Assembly (NCBI GenBank): GCA_019242475.1
Contig: JAFAVK010000038.1
Coordinates: forward strand, 1 to 39,934
DNA from: Acidobacteriota bacterium
GTDB taxonomy: Bacteria; Acidobacteriota; Blastocatellia; Pyrinomonadales; Pyrinomonadaceae
Direction: 5' to 3'
Length of the DNA: 39,934 bases
Positions within the stretch are counted from its first letter, which is position 1. Every line of letters starts with the position of its first letter. A model generated the notes under the pieces. It saw nothing but the letters and a program-made list of their open reading frames with translations. It was not told the DNA's origin and did no database searches. This document shows positions 23,778-32,843 of this stretch, piece after piece. Both the position numbers and the translations under genes were made by a program.

Positions 23778-24617
23778 ATTCACGTATGCGGCGAGCGCCT
23801 CGCGCCAGTGGCGGAGGGGCGGGAGGCCGAGTTCGGCGGCGGCCGTGCAGCGGAGCGGCGAGTAGCGCGGGCGGCGGGCGGGGCGGCGGACTTCGGATTC
23901 GGTGACGGTCTCTATCAAGCGCGCGGCCTCTTCCTCATCCAGCCCGGCGAGGCGCGCGGCCTCGCGCGCGAAATCTTCGTAGGTGCAGACGCCCTCGTTG
24001 ACGACGTGGTAGAGGCCGTGCCGGCCCGCCCTCAGAATCTCTTCAACCCTTGAAACCAGGTCTTCGACGTAGGTGACGCTCGCCCGGGTGTCTTTGATGG
24101 CGCGGACGCGGCGGCCGGCCGCAAGCTCCCTGTGCGCCGTCGAAAGAAAGCTCTCCTTCCCCGCCCCGAAGACCCACGAAGTGCGCACGACGTAGACGCG
24201 CGGGTTGGCCCCGAGCGCCGCGCGCTCGCCCGCCTCCTTCGTCTGGCCGTAGACGTTGACGGGGCGCGGCTCGTCGCACTCGCCGTAAGGCTCCCGGGCC
24301 TCGCCGTCGAAGACGTAGTTGGTGCTGAAGTGCAGGAACTCTGCGCCGACCGACGCCGCGGCCGCGGCCAGAGCGCGCGGCGCCTCCGTGTTGACGGCAC
24401 TCGCCGCCGCCGGGTCGCGCTCGCACTCGTCCACGCCGAGCACGGCGCAGTTGACGACGAGCTGCGGGCGCGCCTCTTCGATAAAGCGCCTGACCACGCC
24501 CGCGTCCGTCACGTCCAACTCCGCGCGACGCGGCGCGAGCACCGCATGCCCCCGCCCGAAGCGGCGCGCGAGGCACCCGCCGACCAGACCGCCCGAGCCC
24601 GTGATGACGACTTTCAT
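23763..24617 (-). CDS. RmlD-like sugar-nucleotide reductase (extended SDR)
   Basis: 284 residues of the dTDP-4-dehydrorhamnose reductase type, which makes dTDP-L-rhamnose with NAD(P)H. Cofactor loop GSGGLVGG (7-14), VVNCAVLGVDECERDP, active-site STNYVFDG (98-105) and YGQTK (123-127), TSWVFGAGKESF, HVVNEG and TESEVRRPARRPRYSPL. All the expected family blocks are present. No other rml genes are nearby, so an exact substrate cannot be claimed. It starts 4 nt after the J-domain gene stop, so the two are cotranscribed. The C-terminal GTMK comes from the border palindrome. Confidence 0.88.
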   Translation of the reverse strand: MKVVITGSGGLVGGCLARRFGRGHAVLAPRRAELDVTDAGVVRRFIEEARPQLVVNCAVLGVDECERDPAAASAVNTEAPRALAAAAASVGAEFLHFSTNYVFDGEAREPYGECDEPRPVNVYGQTKEAGERAALGANPRVYVVRTSWVFGAGKESFLSTAHRELAAGRRVRAIKDTRASVTYVEDLVSRVEEILRAGRHGLYHVVNEGVCTYEDFAREAARLAGLDEEEAARLIETVTESEVRRPARRPRYSPLRCTAAAELGLPPLRHWREALAAYVNGTMK

Positions 24618-24621
24618 GCTG

Positions 24622-25344
24622 CTAAGAAAGGTGCGCGAGGCGGTTGCGCGCCTTGGCGATCTTGCGGGTGAGGGTGGCGGCCTGCTCGGCGAGCGCGTCG
24701 CGGCCGTGGCGCGCTTCGTCGGCCGTCGAGAGCATGAGGTGGTAGAGCCTGTCCTGCCTGAGCCGCTTGATGCCGAACTCGATGGTGATGAGTTCTTCCT
24801 TCAGGTAGACGAGCCGCGCGGCCGCGTCCTCGGGCACCTCGTCGCGGGCGGCCGACGCGCAATAAGATTGAAGCTGCTCGTCGTCGAGGAGCGTCGAGAG
24901 ACTCTCCACGTCGCCGTCGCGGTAGGCGCGGCTGGCCTCGGCCATGATCCGGTGACGGCGGCGCGCCTCCTCCTCGTCGGCCGCGTGGTCGGGGTGGAAC
25001 ATCCGCGCGACCGACCAGAAGAGTTTCCGCAGTCCGCCCTTGCCCGGCGCGGCCGAGGGCGCGGTGCCTTCGAAGTCGGGACGGCCTTCCTCATCCTCTT
25101 CATCCGCTTCGAGCCCGGCGAGCCGCGCCTCGGCGCGACGTATCTCGGCCTCGACCTCGGCCAACTCGGCCAGGCGGCCGCCGACCGTCCGCGCGTAACG
25201 CTCCTTGAACTCGCGGAACTCCTCCTGCAACGCAGACAGCTCCGCCCGCCGCCCTTCGAGCAGCGCCGCCAGACGCTCCGCCTCGGCCGCCGCGTCCGGC
25301 GCCCTCTCGTTCGAAGGAGTGGTTTGAATATGTGCGCTTTGCAT
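24622..25344 (-). CDS. Coiled-coil protein with a J-domain-like core
   Basis: 240 residues. N-terminal coiled coil (~20-80: AAEAERLAALLEGRRAELSA.., EIRRAEARLAGLEA), then an acidic linker. A J-domain-like helix pair follows: LRKLFWSVARMFHPDHAAD with the HPD tripeptide that stimulates DnaK-type ATPases, then HRIMAEASRAYRDGDVESL. A C-terminal helical region (LVYLKEELITIEFGIKRLRQDR) ends it. This architecture is known from J-domain proteins that are not classical DnaJ: no Gly/Phe or zinc domains are present. A co-chaperone role is inferred. Its ATG lies at the very end of a GATGAAT palindrome. Confidence 0.75.
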   Translation of the reverse strand: MQSAHIQTTPSNERAPDAAAEAERLAALLEGRRAELSALQEEFREFKERYARTVGGRLAELAEVEAEIRRAEARLAGLEADEEDEEGRPDFEGTAPSAAPGKGGLRKLFWSVARMFHPDHAADEEEARRRHRIMAEASRAYRDGDVESLSTLLDDEQLQSYCASAARDEVPEDAAARLVYLKEELITIEFGIKRLRQDRLYHLMLSTADEARHGRDALAEQAATLTRKIAKARNRLAHLS

Positions 25345-25423
25345 GAATGATGAATGATGAGTGATGAATGATGAATAAGAAGCAAGGTGCCTTCATTCAC
25401 CATTCATCACTCATCACTCTTCA
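25344..25423. repeat. Border palindrome, GATGAAT-word family, copy 1
   Basis: Arms 25344-25379 and 25391-25423 built from GATGAATGAT/GAGTGATGAAT words, with an AAGGTGCCTT-containing centre. It sits directly upstream of the J-domain gene, whose ATG touches the left arm. Related copies are at 32763-32826 and 36893-36958. Confidence 0.85.
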
Positions 25424-25567
25424 CTATAACAGCACACTCCGCCCCTCGTCGCGCGTGGCGGGCAGAGTGCGGCCGGCTCGTGGCGATCAGCGCTTCCGTT
25501 TGTGCGTGACTTTCAGGCGGGAGAGGGCCGTCCGGTTCCCTTCAAACCGGGGCGGCCTTCGGGGCGC

Positions 25568-25801
25568 TTACGGCGTGACGAGTCCTTTCTTGATGTTGCG
25601 CTGCCACGCCTCGAAATTCTTCACGCGCCGCTTGGCCTGCTTACGCGTCAGACGCATCTTGTCGGCCACGTAGTTGATGCGCTCCGTGCGGTCGAGCTTC
25701 TTGTTGTGCGGGACGCCGGGGGCCGATTGGTATATCTCGTAAGCGCGCTTCCACTCTTCCTTGACATCCTCGGTCGCCTGCTTACCGCGTAACTCTGGCA
25801 T
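25568..25801 (-). CDS. Small basic protein of unknown function
   Basis: 77 residues: MPELRGKQATEDVKEEWKRA, then YEIYQSAPGVPHNKKLDR, and the basic TERINYVADKMRLTRKQAKRRVKNF. It is helical and basic in its second half, with a helix-turn-helix-like run (INYVADKMRLTRKQAKRRV), which might bind nucleic acid; that is only inference. A GGAG lies about 15 nt upstream. A CCGGTT/AACCGG hairpin (25532-25550) lies just past the stop and could end the transcript. Stand-alone; no family recognised. Confidence 0.6.
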   Translation of the reverse strand: MPELRGKQATEDVKEEWKRAYEIYQSAPGVPHNKKLDRTERINYVADKMRLTRKQAKRRVKNFEAWQRNIKKGLVTP

Positions 25802-25921
25802 TGTCTGTTTCGTTCTCCAACGGGGAATTTGGGACTGTGCCCGGGATTATACTTCACTCACTGTTTAATCTACCACACCGGCTTTGTAAAGTTTCATAAG
25901 CGCATCTCGCGCCCGTTGCTA

Positions 25922-28534
25922 CTAAGCTTGCAGAGGGTCTTCGGGCCACGCGTGGCGCGGGTAGCGCCGCCCCAGCTCGCGCCGCACCGCGGGGTAGTGG
26001 CGCGACCAGAAGCCGGCGAGGTCGGTCGTCACCTGCACGGGGCGCTGGCTCGGCGCGAGCAGTTGCAGCACGAGCGCGACGCGGCCCGCCGCGATGCGCG
26101 GCCCCTCGCGCATGCCGAAGAAGTCTTGCAGGCGCGAGGCGACCGAAGGCGTCTGGCCGCGCTCGTAACGCACGCGCGCCTGTCTTCCACGCGCGAGCGC
26201 GACGCGCTCCGGTGCCATCTGCGCGAGCAGGCGCGTCTGCCCCGGCGTGAGCCGCCGCCGCAGCGCTCCGACGAGCCCGCCGCCGCGCGCCGCCTCCCTC
26301 AACTCCGCGAAGCTGCGGCGGCCTTCGCACAGCCCGGCGAGCGCGACCCGAACGTCTTCGTCATTCAACTCGGGGAGCGCGGCCTCGGGGAACGTGCGCG
26401 CCACGAACTCGACGCGCGCGAGGAAGCGTTCGGTCTCTTCCGCGTCCGCGAAGGCTTGCGGGCCGACGTTCAAGGCGGCTTCGGCGAGCGCACGCGTCAC
26501 CTCCGGGCCTTCGGCGCGCGGCGCGCGCCACTCTTCGACGACGAGTTGCTCGTAGGTCAGACGGCGCAGCAGCTCCACTCGCTCCCCCTGCGCGTTCCAG
26601 CGCGCCTCGGTCTTCTCCGCGAGCGCTTCCGGGAAGAGGTCGAGCAGCCAGTCGGGCTCGACTTTGCTCGCGAGCCGCACGACGGTCTTCGCGGCGCGCT
26701 TGGGCGTGCGCTGAGCGTCGCCTCTCTCCTCCGCGTCCACGGCGACGAGGAAATCCGCCGCGCGCACAACGCTCTCCGGCGCAAGCTCGGCCGTGCCTCC
26801 GCCCGACAGAAGCAGTTCGACCGGCGCGTCGTGTTCACTCGCCTTAGAGCGTCTTCGCGCGACGCGGTCGGGGTAGCCCGCGAGGATCGAGATGAGCAGC
26901 GCGGTCTCCTTCTCGTCCGACAGTCCGACACTGCCTTCCGCTTTCGAATCTGAAATGCGGAGCATGCGTCGCAACTGCCTGCTCACGCGCTCGACGGCGC
27001 GCACCGCGTTCGGTTCGAGGTCGAGCGCGCGCAACCTTTCCGCGGCGAAGCCCTGCGCCTCCGCCCGCGCGAAGAGGTCGAGGAGTTCGAGCAGGTCTGA
27101 GGAGCCGTGTGCGTCTGCAACACGCCTTGCCCGCGGGCCTTCATGGACGTTCGCACGTCCGGCGAAGCTGACGCGGCCGGCGCGTACGTCGCGCTCGCTG
27201 ATGAGCGCGGCAATTGTGCAAGCCTCGCGCGCGACTCGGCGCGACTCGGCCTCGACGACGAGGCGCGCGAGGCGCGGGTGCAAAGGCAGCCGCAGCATCG
27301 AGCGCCCCGACTCCGTCACACGCCCCGCAACGTCAACCGCGCCGAGCCTGCGCAGCAACTCTTCGGCGGCTTCGAGCGATTCCGCCCGCGGCGCCTCGAA
27401 CCACTCGAACTCCCGCAGGTCTTCGACGCCCGCCGCGCGCAGCTCAAGCACGGGCTCGGCGAGGTCGAGCCTGCGCACCTCCGGCGTCTCGTGCAACGGC
27501 CTCGCGCCGAAGTCCTGCGCCGTGTAGAGGCGCAGGCACCGCCCCGCGCGCGTGCGCCCTGCGCGGCCCGCGCGCTGCACGGCGCTCGCGCGGCTCACAC
27601 GCGAGACCTGAAACTGTGGCAGCCCAGACCACGGCGAGTGCGCCGCCACGCGCGCGAGCCCCGAATCGACGACGGCCGCCACGCCCTCAATCGTCACCGA
27701 AGTCTCGGCGACGTTGGTCGAGAGAATCAGCTTGCGCGGCTCCGACGGCCGCACGGCCGCGTCCTGCTCGGCCGCGGGCAGCTCGCCGTGCAGGGGCAGG
27801 ACGAGCAGGCCGTGCTCGGCGGCGACGCGCGCGCACTCGGCCTGCGCGCGCCTGATCGACGCCGCGCCCGGCAGGAAGACGAGCGCGTGCCCGTCCAAAC
27901 CTTCCGACGCGAGCCGCCGCACCGCGGCCTCGACCTGAACTTCCAGGGGCCGCTCGTCGTGCCGCGCGAGGTGTTCGACCGCCACGTCGAAGCGCCGGCC
28001 CTCCGAACGCAGCACCGCGCAGTCGTCTAAATAATGTGCGACGGGCGCGGCGTCGAGCGTCGCGGACATGGCGACGAGCTTGAGGTCGGGCCTCGAACTC
28101 TTCTGAAGTCTGCGGAGCAGCGCGAGCGCGAGGTCGGCCTGCAAATGCCTTTCGTGAAACTCGTCGAGGACGACGCACCCCACGCCCTTCAACTGCGGGT
28201 CTGCGAGCAGCCTTCTCGTCAAAACGCCCTCGGTCAGGAAGCGCAGGCGCGTGGCGCGGCCCGCGACCTCCTCGAATCTGATTTGGTAGCCGACCGTCTC
28301 TCCCAACTTCTCGCCGCGCTCCTCGGCCACGCGGCGCGCCGCCATGCGCGCCGCCAGACGGCGCGGCTCAAGCACCAGCACGTCGCCGCCGCCCGCGAGC
28401 CCCGCGTCGAGCAAGGCGGGCGGCAGTCTCGTGGTCTTCCCGGCCCCCGGCGGCGCTTCGACGACGAGGCTCCGCCCGCGCCGCAACGTCTCGACGGCCG
28501 CGGGCAGAATCTCGTCAATCGGCAGGGGCTGCAT
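25922..28534 (-). CDS. hrpB: ATP-dependent RNA helicase HrpB
   Basis: 870 residues, close to the usual ~820-850 of HrpB, a DEAH/DExH helicase of unsettled function in bacteria. Walker A GAGKT (30-34), DEFH box (124-127), SAT in AMSATLD, motif V in STNVAETSVTIEGV, and motif VI in QRAGRAGRTRAG. The HrpB-specific C-terminal domain is present, with LTYEQLVVEEW, the double Pro-rich end RPVQVTTDLAGFWSRHYPAVRRELGRRYP and final RHAWPEDP. ATG at 28534, divergent from the trehalose/glycogen genes. The intergenic ~170 nt has a TAGAAT (28663-28668) that may be the -10 of the + strand gene, but no good -35. Confidence 0.95.
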   Translation of the reverse strand: MQPLPIDEILPAAVETLRRGRSLVVEAPPGAGKTTRLPPALLDAGLAGGGDVLVLEPRRLAARMAARRVAEERGEKLGETVGYQIRFEEVAGRATRLRFLTEGVLTRRLLADPQLKGVGCVVLDEFHERHLQADLALALLRRLQKSSRPDLKLVAMSATLDAAPVAHYLDDCAVLRSEGRRFDVAVEHLARHDERPLEVQVEAAVRRLASEGLDGHALVFLPGAASIRRAQAECARVAAEHGLLVLPLHGELPAAEQDAAVRPSEPRKLILSTNVAETSVTIEGVAAVVDSGLARVAAHSPWSGLPQFQVSRVSRASAVQRAGRAGRTRAGRCLRLYTAQDFGARPLHETPEVRRLDLAEPVLELRAAGVEDLREFEWFEAPRAESLEAAEELLRRLGAVDVAGRVTESGRSMLRLPLHPRLARLVVEAESRRVAREACTIAALISERDVRAGRVSFAGRANVHEGPRARRVADAHGSSDLLELLDLFARAEAQGFAAERLRALDLEPNAVRAVERVSRQLRRMLRISDSKAEGSVGLSDEKETALLISILAGYPDRVARRRSKASEHDAPVELLLSGGGTAELAPESVVRAADFLVAVDAEERGDAQRTPKRAAKTVVRLASKVEPDWLLDLFPEALAEKTEARWNAQGERVELLRRLTYEQLVVEEWRAPRAEGPEVTRALAEAALNVGPQAFADAEETERFLARVEFVARTFPEAALPELNDEDVRVALAGLCEGRRSFAELREAARGGGLVGALRRRLTPGQTRLLAQMAPERVALARGRQARVRYERGQTPSVASRLQDFFGMREGPRIAAGRVALVLQLLAPSQRPVQVTTDLAGFWSRHYPAVRRELGRRYPRHAWPEDPLQA

Positions 28535-28706
28535 GAGAGTGTTCGTAACCGAAGCCGCCGCGCTTTGGCAAGCGAGTAGCGCGCCTCATAAGTTTGACAG
28601 ACAAACGCGACACTTACGCGAGGCGGGCGCGCGAGTATTCGCCTTTTTTCGCGGGGCGCGTTTAGAATTGGGTCAAGAGACCAACAGGCCGAGAACAGAT
28701 TTAAGG

Positions 28707-30665
28707 ATGGAGGCGACGAAGCTGGCGAGGAGACTGCCCGTCGGGGCCGAGGCGCTGCCGGGCGGCGGCGTGCATTTCCGCGTGTGGGCGCCGCGCAGGC
28801 GCAGGGTCGAGGTCGTCTTCGAAGGCGAGAGCACGCCCGAAGCCCTCGCGCTCGGAGAGGAGGAGGGCGGTTACTTCTCCGGCCTCGCCGAAGGTTTAAA
28901 CGAAGGCGCGCTCTACCGCTTCCGCCTCGACGGCGACGATTACCTCTACCCAGACCCCGCGTCGCGTTTTCAACCCGAAGGGCCGCACCAAGCCTCGCGG
29001 ATCGTAGACCCGACGACGTTCCGCTGGACTGACGCGGATTGGAAAGGCGCGACGCTCAGGGGGCAGGTCGTCTACGAGCTGCACGTCGGCACCTTCACGC
29101 GCGAGGGCACGCTCGCGGCGGCGACGGCTCATTTAAAAGAGCTGGCCGAACTCGGAGTGACGTGCGTCGAGCTGATGCCGGTGGCGGAGTTTCCGGGCCG
29201 CTTCGGCTGGGGCTACGACGGCGTCTGCCTCTACGCGCCGACGCACCTCTACGGCGAGCCCGACGACCTGCGCCGGTTCGTGAATGAAGCTCATCGGCAC
29301 AACATCGCCGTCATCCTCGACGTGGTCTACAACCACCTCGGGCCGGACGGCAACTACCTCGCGCAGTTCTCCGAGCACTACTTCACCGACCGGCACAAGA
29401 CCGAGTGGGGCGACGGGCTCAACTACGACGGCCGCGACTCGGCGCCCGTCCGCGAGTTCTTCCTCTCGAACGCGCGCTACTGGGTCGAGGAGTTCCACTT
29501 CGACGGCCTGCGCCTCGACGCCACGCAGAGCATCAGGGACGACTCACGCGAGCACTTCCTCGCGGCGCTGACGCGCGAGGTGCGCGCCGCCGCCCGCGGC
29601 CGCGCAACCATCATCGTCGGCGAGAACGAGCCGCAGGAGACGAAGATGATTCTCGGCTTCGGGCTCGACGGGCTCTGGAACGACGACTTTCACCACACGG
29701 CGATGGTCGCGCTGACGGGCAGGAGCGAGGCTTACTACTCCGACTACAAGGGCACGCCGCAGGAGTTCGTCTCGGCGGCCAAGTACGGCTTCCTCTACCA
29801 GGGTCAGCGCTACAAGTGGCAGCGCGACCGGCGCGGCACGCCGACCTTCGGGCTGGCGCCGCACGCCTTCGTCAACTTCATACAGAACCACGACCAGGTT
29901 GCCAACTCCGCGCGCGGCCTGCGCGCGCACCAACAGACGAGCCCCGGACGGCTGCGCGCGATGACCGCGCTGCTGCTGCTCCTGCCCTCGACGCCGATGC
30001 TCTTCATGGGTCAGGAGTTCGGTGCAACGGCTCCGTTCCACTACTTCGCCGACCACGAGCCCGACCTCGCCGGGAAGGTTCGCCGCGGCCGCGCCGAGTT
30101 CCTCGCGCAGTTCCGCAGCATCGCGACGCCGGAGACGCGCGAACGTCTTCCAGACCCCGGCGCCCTTGAGACCTTCGAGCGCTGCAAGCTCGACCACGCG
30201 GAGCGCGACTCTCATCGGGAAGTGTTTGAGCTGCACCGCGACCTGCTCCGCCTGCGGCGCGCGGACGCGGTCTTCAAAGCGCAGGAGCCGCGCGCGCTCG
30301 ACGGCGCCGTGCTCGGCCCCGCGGCCTTCGTGCTGCGCTACTTCGGCCGCGACGGGGACGACCGCCTGCTCGTCGTCAACTTCGGCCCCGACCTGAACCT
30401 CAACCCCGCGCCCGAGCCCCTGCTCGCGCCGCCCGCGAAGAAGGTCTGGCGGGCCGTCTGGTCGAGCGAGGATTACGCCTACGGCGGGACGGGGACGCCG
30501 CGGCTTGAGACGCAGAACAACTGGTACCTCCCCGGCGAGACGGCGGTCGCGCTCGCACCCGCCGACCCCTCGGAGGCCGGCGACCCCGCGCGCGGCGGGG
30601 GCGGCCCGAGCGAAGAGGAGGAGGTGCGCAAAGAGTCTCTGCGCGAGTGGGAAGAGGAGGGCTGA
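28707..30665 (+). CDS. treZ: Malto-oligosyltrehalose trehalohydrolase-like GH13 enzyme (TreZ paralog 1)
   Basis: 652 residues. GH13 enzyme that releases trehalose from maltooligosyl-trehalose. An N-terminal CBM48-like domain (~12-100: GVHFRVWAPRRRRVEVVF) is followed by the (beta/alpha)8 barrel: YELHVGTFTREGTLAAA, ELMPVAEFPGRFGWGYDGV, DVVYNHLGPDGNYL, nucleophile D271 in GLRLDATQSI, acid/base probably E306 in VGENEPQ, and D396 in NHDQVAN. The C-terminus ends in an acidic tail (SEEEEVRKES..). It differs from the TreZ next to TreY (36953-38845). It lies in a + strand set with the debranching enzyme and MalQ, so it may work in glycogen breakdown. Upstream in-frame starts exist but only this ATG begins the conserved part. 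Confidence 0.88.
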   Translation: MEATKLARRLPVGAEALPGGGVHFRVWAPRRRRVEVVFEGESTPEALALGEEEGGYFSGLAEGLNEGALYRFRLDGDDYLYPDPASRFQPEGPHQASRIVDPTTFRWTDADWKGATLRGQVVYELHVGTFTREGTLAAATAHLKELAELGVTCVELMPVAEFPGRFGWGYDGVCLYAPTHLYGEPDDLRRFVNEAHRHNIAVILDVVYNHLGPDGNYLAQFSEHYFTDRHKTEWGDGLNYDGRDSAPVREFFLSNARYWVEEFHFDGLRLDATQSIRDDSREHFLAALTREVRAAARGRATIIVGENEPQETKMILGFGLDGLWNDDFHHTAMVALTGRSEAYYSDYKGTPQEFVSAAKYGFLYQGQRYKWQRDRRGTPTFGLAPHAFVNFIQNHDQVANSARGLRAHQQTSPGRLRAMTALLLLLPSTPMLFMGQEFGATAPFHYFADHEPDLAGKVRRGRAEFLAQFRSIATPETRERLPDPGALETFERCKLDHAERDSHREVFELHRDLLRLRRADAVFKAQEPRALDGAVLGPAAFVLRYFGRDGDDRLLVVNFGPDLNLNPAPEPLLAPPAKKVWRAVWSSEDYAYGGTGTPRLETQNNWYLPGETAVALAPADPSEAGDPARGGGGPSEEEEVRKESLREWEEEG

Positions 30666-30671
30666 GGCTTT

Positions 30672-30689
30672 AATTTGAAACTTCAAATT
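30672..30689. repeat. Small AT-rich palindrome, AATTTGAAA-word family, copy 2
   Basis: Perfect arms AATTTGAA (30672-30679) and TTCAAATT (30682-30689) separated by two bases, followed by another TTTCAAA word. It fills the gap between the GH13 gene and the debranching enzyme gene. Related to 13923-13947. Confidence 0.7.
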
Positions 30690-30716
30690 TCAAACTCTTA
30701 AGGGGTGCTGGGAAGG

Positions 30717-32774
30717 ATGAAGGAACCGGTTCGCAAGTTAACTTTCAGCGAGAAGGACACGCACGACGCGGAGCTGATGCTCGGGCGCGAGTGGCTGGTG
30801 ACGAACGGGCTGGGCGGCTTCGCCTCGGGGACGCTGGCGGGCGTGCCGACGCGGAGGTATCACGGGCTGCTCATCGCGGCCCTGCCGACGCCGCTCGGGC
30901 GGACGGTGATGTTCAACCACCTCTCGGAGTGGCTGCGCCTGCCCGAGGGCGTGCGCCAGCAGATCGGCGGCCAGGAGCGCGCGGCCGGCCAGCTCGAATG
31001 GCCCGGCGCGAAGCACCTGTGCGAGTTCCGTCTGGAAGGGGGCTTGCCCGTCTGGCGCTACGAGTTGGACGGCCACGTCGTCGAGAAGCGCGTCCTGTTG
31101 GTGCACAGCCAGAACACCGTCCACGTCACCTACAGGCTCGTCGAAGGCGACGGGCCGCTCAGGCTCAAGCTGAGGCCGTCACTTCAGCTCCGCCCGCTCG
31201 AAGAGGCCGTCCACCCCGCGGCCGACGAGCCCTACACGATCACCGCCGTCGAAGACCGCCTCGAACTCTGCACCGGGCAGAAGTACCCGCCGCTGCGTCT
31301 TAAGATTTACGGCCTGAGCGCGACGTTCGCCCTCGACGGCGGGAAGATTCAGAACGTGCACTACAGGAGTGAGGAGCGGCGCGGCTACGAACACACGGGC
31401 GCGCTCTGGAGCCCCGGCTACTTCAGCGTGGACGTGACGAAGGACGCGACGGCGACGCTCGTCGGCTCGACCGAGAGTTGGGAGCTGATCCGCGCGCTCT
31501 CGCCCGAGGGCGCGCAGGCCGCGGAGCAGGAGCGGCGCGAACGACTCCTCGCCGCGGCCGCGCCCGCGGCGCAAGCAGGCGTGGCCGCCGAACTCGTCCT
31601 CGCCGCCGACCAGTTCGTCATCACGCCCTCGGGCCGCCAGGAGGACGCCGCGCGCGCGCACGCCGCGGGCGAAGAGGTCAGAAGCGTCATCGCCGGCTAC
31701 CACTGGTTCACCGACTGGGGCCGCGACACGATGATCAGTCTGGAGGGTTTGACCTGCACGACCGGGAGGCACCAGGAGGCCGGTTGGATTCTGCGCACCT
31801 TCGGGCAGTACGTGCGCGACGGACTCATCCCGAACATGTTCCCCGACGGCGCGAACGAGGGGCTCTACCACACGGCCGACGCCACGCTCTGGTTCTTCCA
31901 CGCGCTCGACCGTTATTTGAAGACGACCGCCGACACGGTCACGCTCGAAGTGCTCCTGCCGAAGATGCAGGAGATCGTCCGCCGCCACCTCGAAGGCACG
32001 CGCTTCGGCATCCACGTAGACCCCGCGGACGGGCTGCTCGTGCAGGGCGCGGAGGGCTACCAGCTCACCTGGATGGACGCGAAGTGCGACGGCTGGGTCG
32101 TCACGCCGCGGCGCGGCAAGGCCGTCGAGATCAACGCGCTCTGGTACAACGCCCTGCGCCTGCTCGAAGGCTGGACGCGCGCGGCGGGCCAGTCGGCGCA
32201 GGCCGAGGAGTTGCACGGCCACGCCGAGCGCTGCCGCCGTTCCTTCAACGAGCGCTTCTGGTACGAGGAGGGCGGCCACCTCTTCGACGTGGTCGAGAGT
32301 TGGGACTTGAACGGCGAGAACGACCCGGCGTGCCGGCCGAACCAACTGTTCGCCGTCTCGCTCGAACACCCCGTGTTGGAGCGGGCGCGTTGGGAATCGG
32401 TCTTGAACGTGGTGCGGGAGAAGCTCCTGACGCCGGTCGGCCTGCGCTCGCTCTCGCCCGACCACCCGGACTTCAAACCGACCTACCACGGCGACCTGAA
32501 GACGCGCGACGCGGCCTATCATCAGGGCACGGTCTGGGCCTGGCTCATCGGCCCCTTCACCGACGCCTGGCTCAAAGTCCACCCAGACGACCGCGCCGGC
32601 GCGCGCGAGCTGCTCGAAGGTTTCGTGCCGCATTTGGACGAGGCGTGCGTCGGCTCCATCAGCGAAGTCTTCGACGCCGTGCCGCCCTTCACCGCGCGCG
32701 GCTGCATCGCGCAGGCGTGGAGCGTGGCGGAGGTTTTAAGGTGCTGGGTGCTGACTTCAAACAGTGATGAATGA
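30717..32774 (+). CDS. Amylo-alpha-1,6-glucosidase (glycogen debranching enzyme)
   Basis: 685 residues. Hydrolyses alpha-1,6 branch stubs of glycogen or limit dextrin. An N-terminal beta-sandwich domain (LGREWLVTNGLGGFASGTLAGVPTRRYHGLLIA; VMFNHLSEW) is followed by an (alpha/alpha)6 barrel. The barrel carries GYHWFTDWGRDTMISLEGL (catalytic Asp region), NMFPDGANEGLYHTADATLW, YQLTWMDAKCDGWVVTPRRG and KTRDAAYHQGTVWAWLIGPF, all family marks. The ATG at 30717 has AAGGGG 11 nt upstream; a GTG at 30705 is possible. The last residues (SDE) and the TGA stop are supplied by a GATGAAT palindrome. It is a different fold from GlgX at 34401-36869, so the cell has two debranching systems. Confidence 0.9.
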   Translation: MKEPVRKLTFSEKDTHDAELMLGREWLVTNGLGGFASGTLAGVPTRRYHGLLIAALPTPLGRTVMFNHLSEWLRLPEGVRQQIGGQERAAGQLEWPGAKHLCEFRLEGGLPVWRYELDGHVVEKRVLLVHSQNTVHVTYRLVEGDGPLRLKLRPSLQLRPLEEAVHPAADEPYTITAVEDRLELCTGQKYPPLRLKIYGLSATFALDGGKIQNVHYRSEERRGYEHTGALWSPGYFSVDVTKDATATLVGSTESWELIRALSPEGAQAAEQERRERLLAAAAPAAQAGVAAELVLAADQFVITPSGRQEDAARAHAAGEEVRSVIAGYHWFTDWGRDTMISLEGLTCTTGRHQEAGWILRTFGQYVRDGLIPNMFPDGANEGLYHTADATLWFFHALDRYLKTTADTVTLEVLLPKMQEIVRRHLEGTRFGIHVDPADGLLVQGAEGYQLTWMDAKCDGWVVTPRRGKAVEINALWYNALRLLEGWTRAAGQSAQAEELHGHAERCRRSFNERFWYEEGGHLFDVVESWDLNGENDPACRPNQLFAVSLEHPVLERARWESVLNVVREKLLTPVGLRSLSPDHPDFKPTYHGDLKTRDAAYHQGTVWAWLIGPFTDAWLKVHPDDRAGARELLEGFVPHLDEACVGSISEVFDAVPPFTARGCIAQAWSVAEVLRCWVLTSNSDE

Positions 32775-32826
32775 TGAATCTGGCCGCGTGGTTATATTCA
32801 TCATTCATCACTCCTCATTCATCATT
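32763..32826. repeat. Border palindrome, GATGAAT-word family, copy 2
   Basis: Perfect 17-bp arms 32763-32779 and 32796-32812 around a 16-nt centre, with an extra CATTCATCAT word after the right arm. The left arm contains the stop of the debranching enzyme (32772-32774). MalQ starts 18 nt after the element. Confidence 0.9.
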
Positions 32827-32843
32827 AAGAACAAGAGGGAAGA

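Noticed and set aside
24043..24671. Overlapping frames on both strands of the RmlD-like gene
   Set aside because: Low-complexity Arg/Ala/Gly shadows; the RmlD frame has every family motif.
28590..28625. TTGACA at 28594-28599 as a -35 for the first GH13 gene
   Set aside because: No -10 hexamer occurs at 16-18 nt; the TAGAAT at 28663 is too far away.
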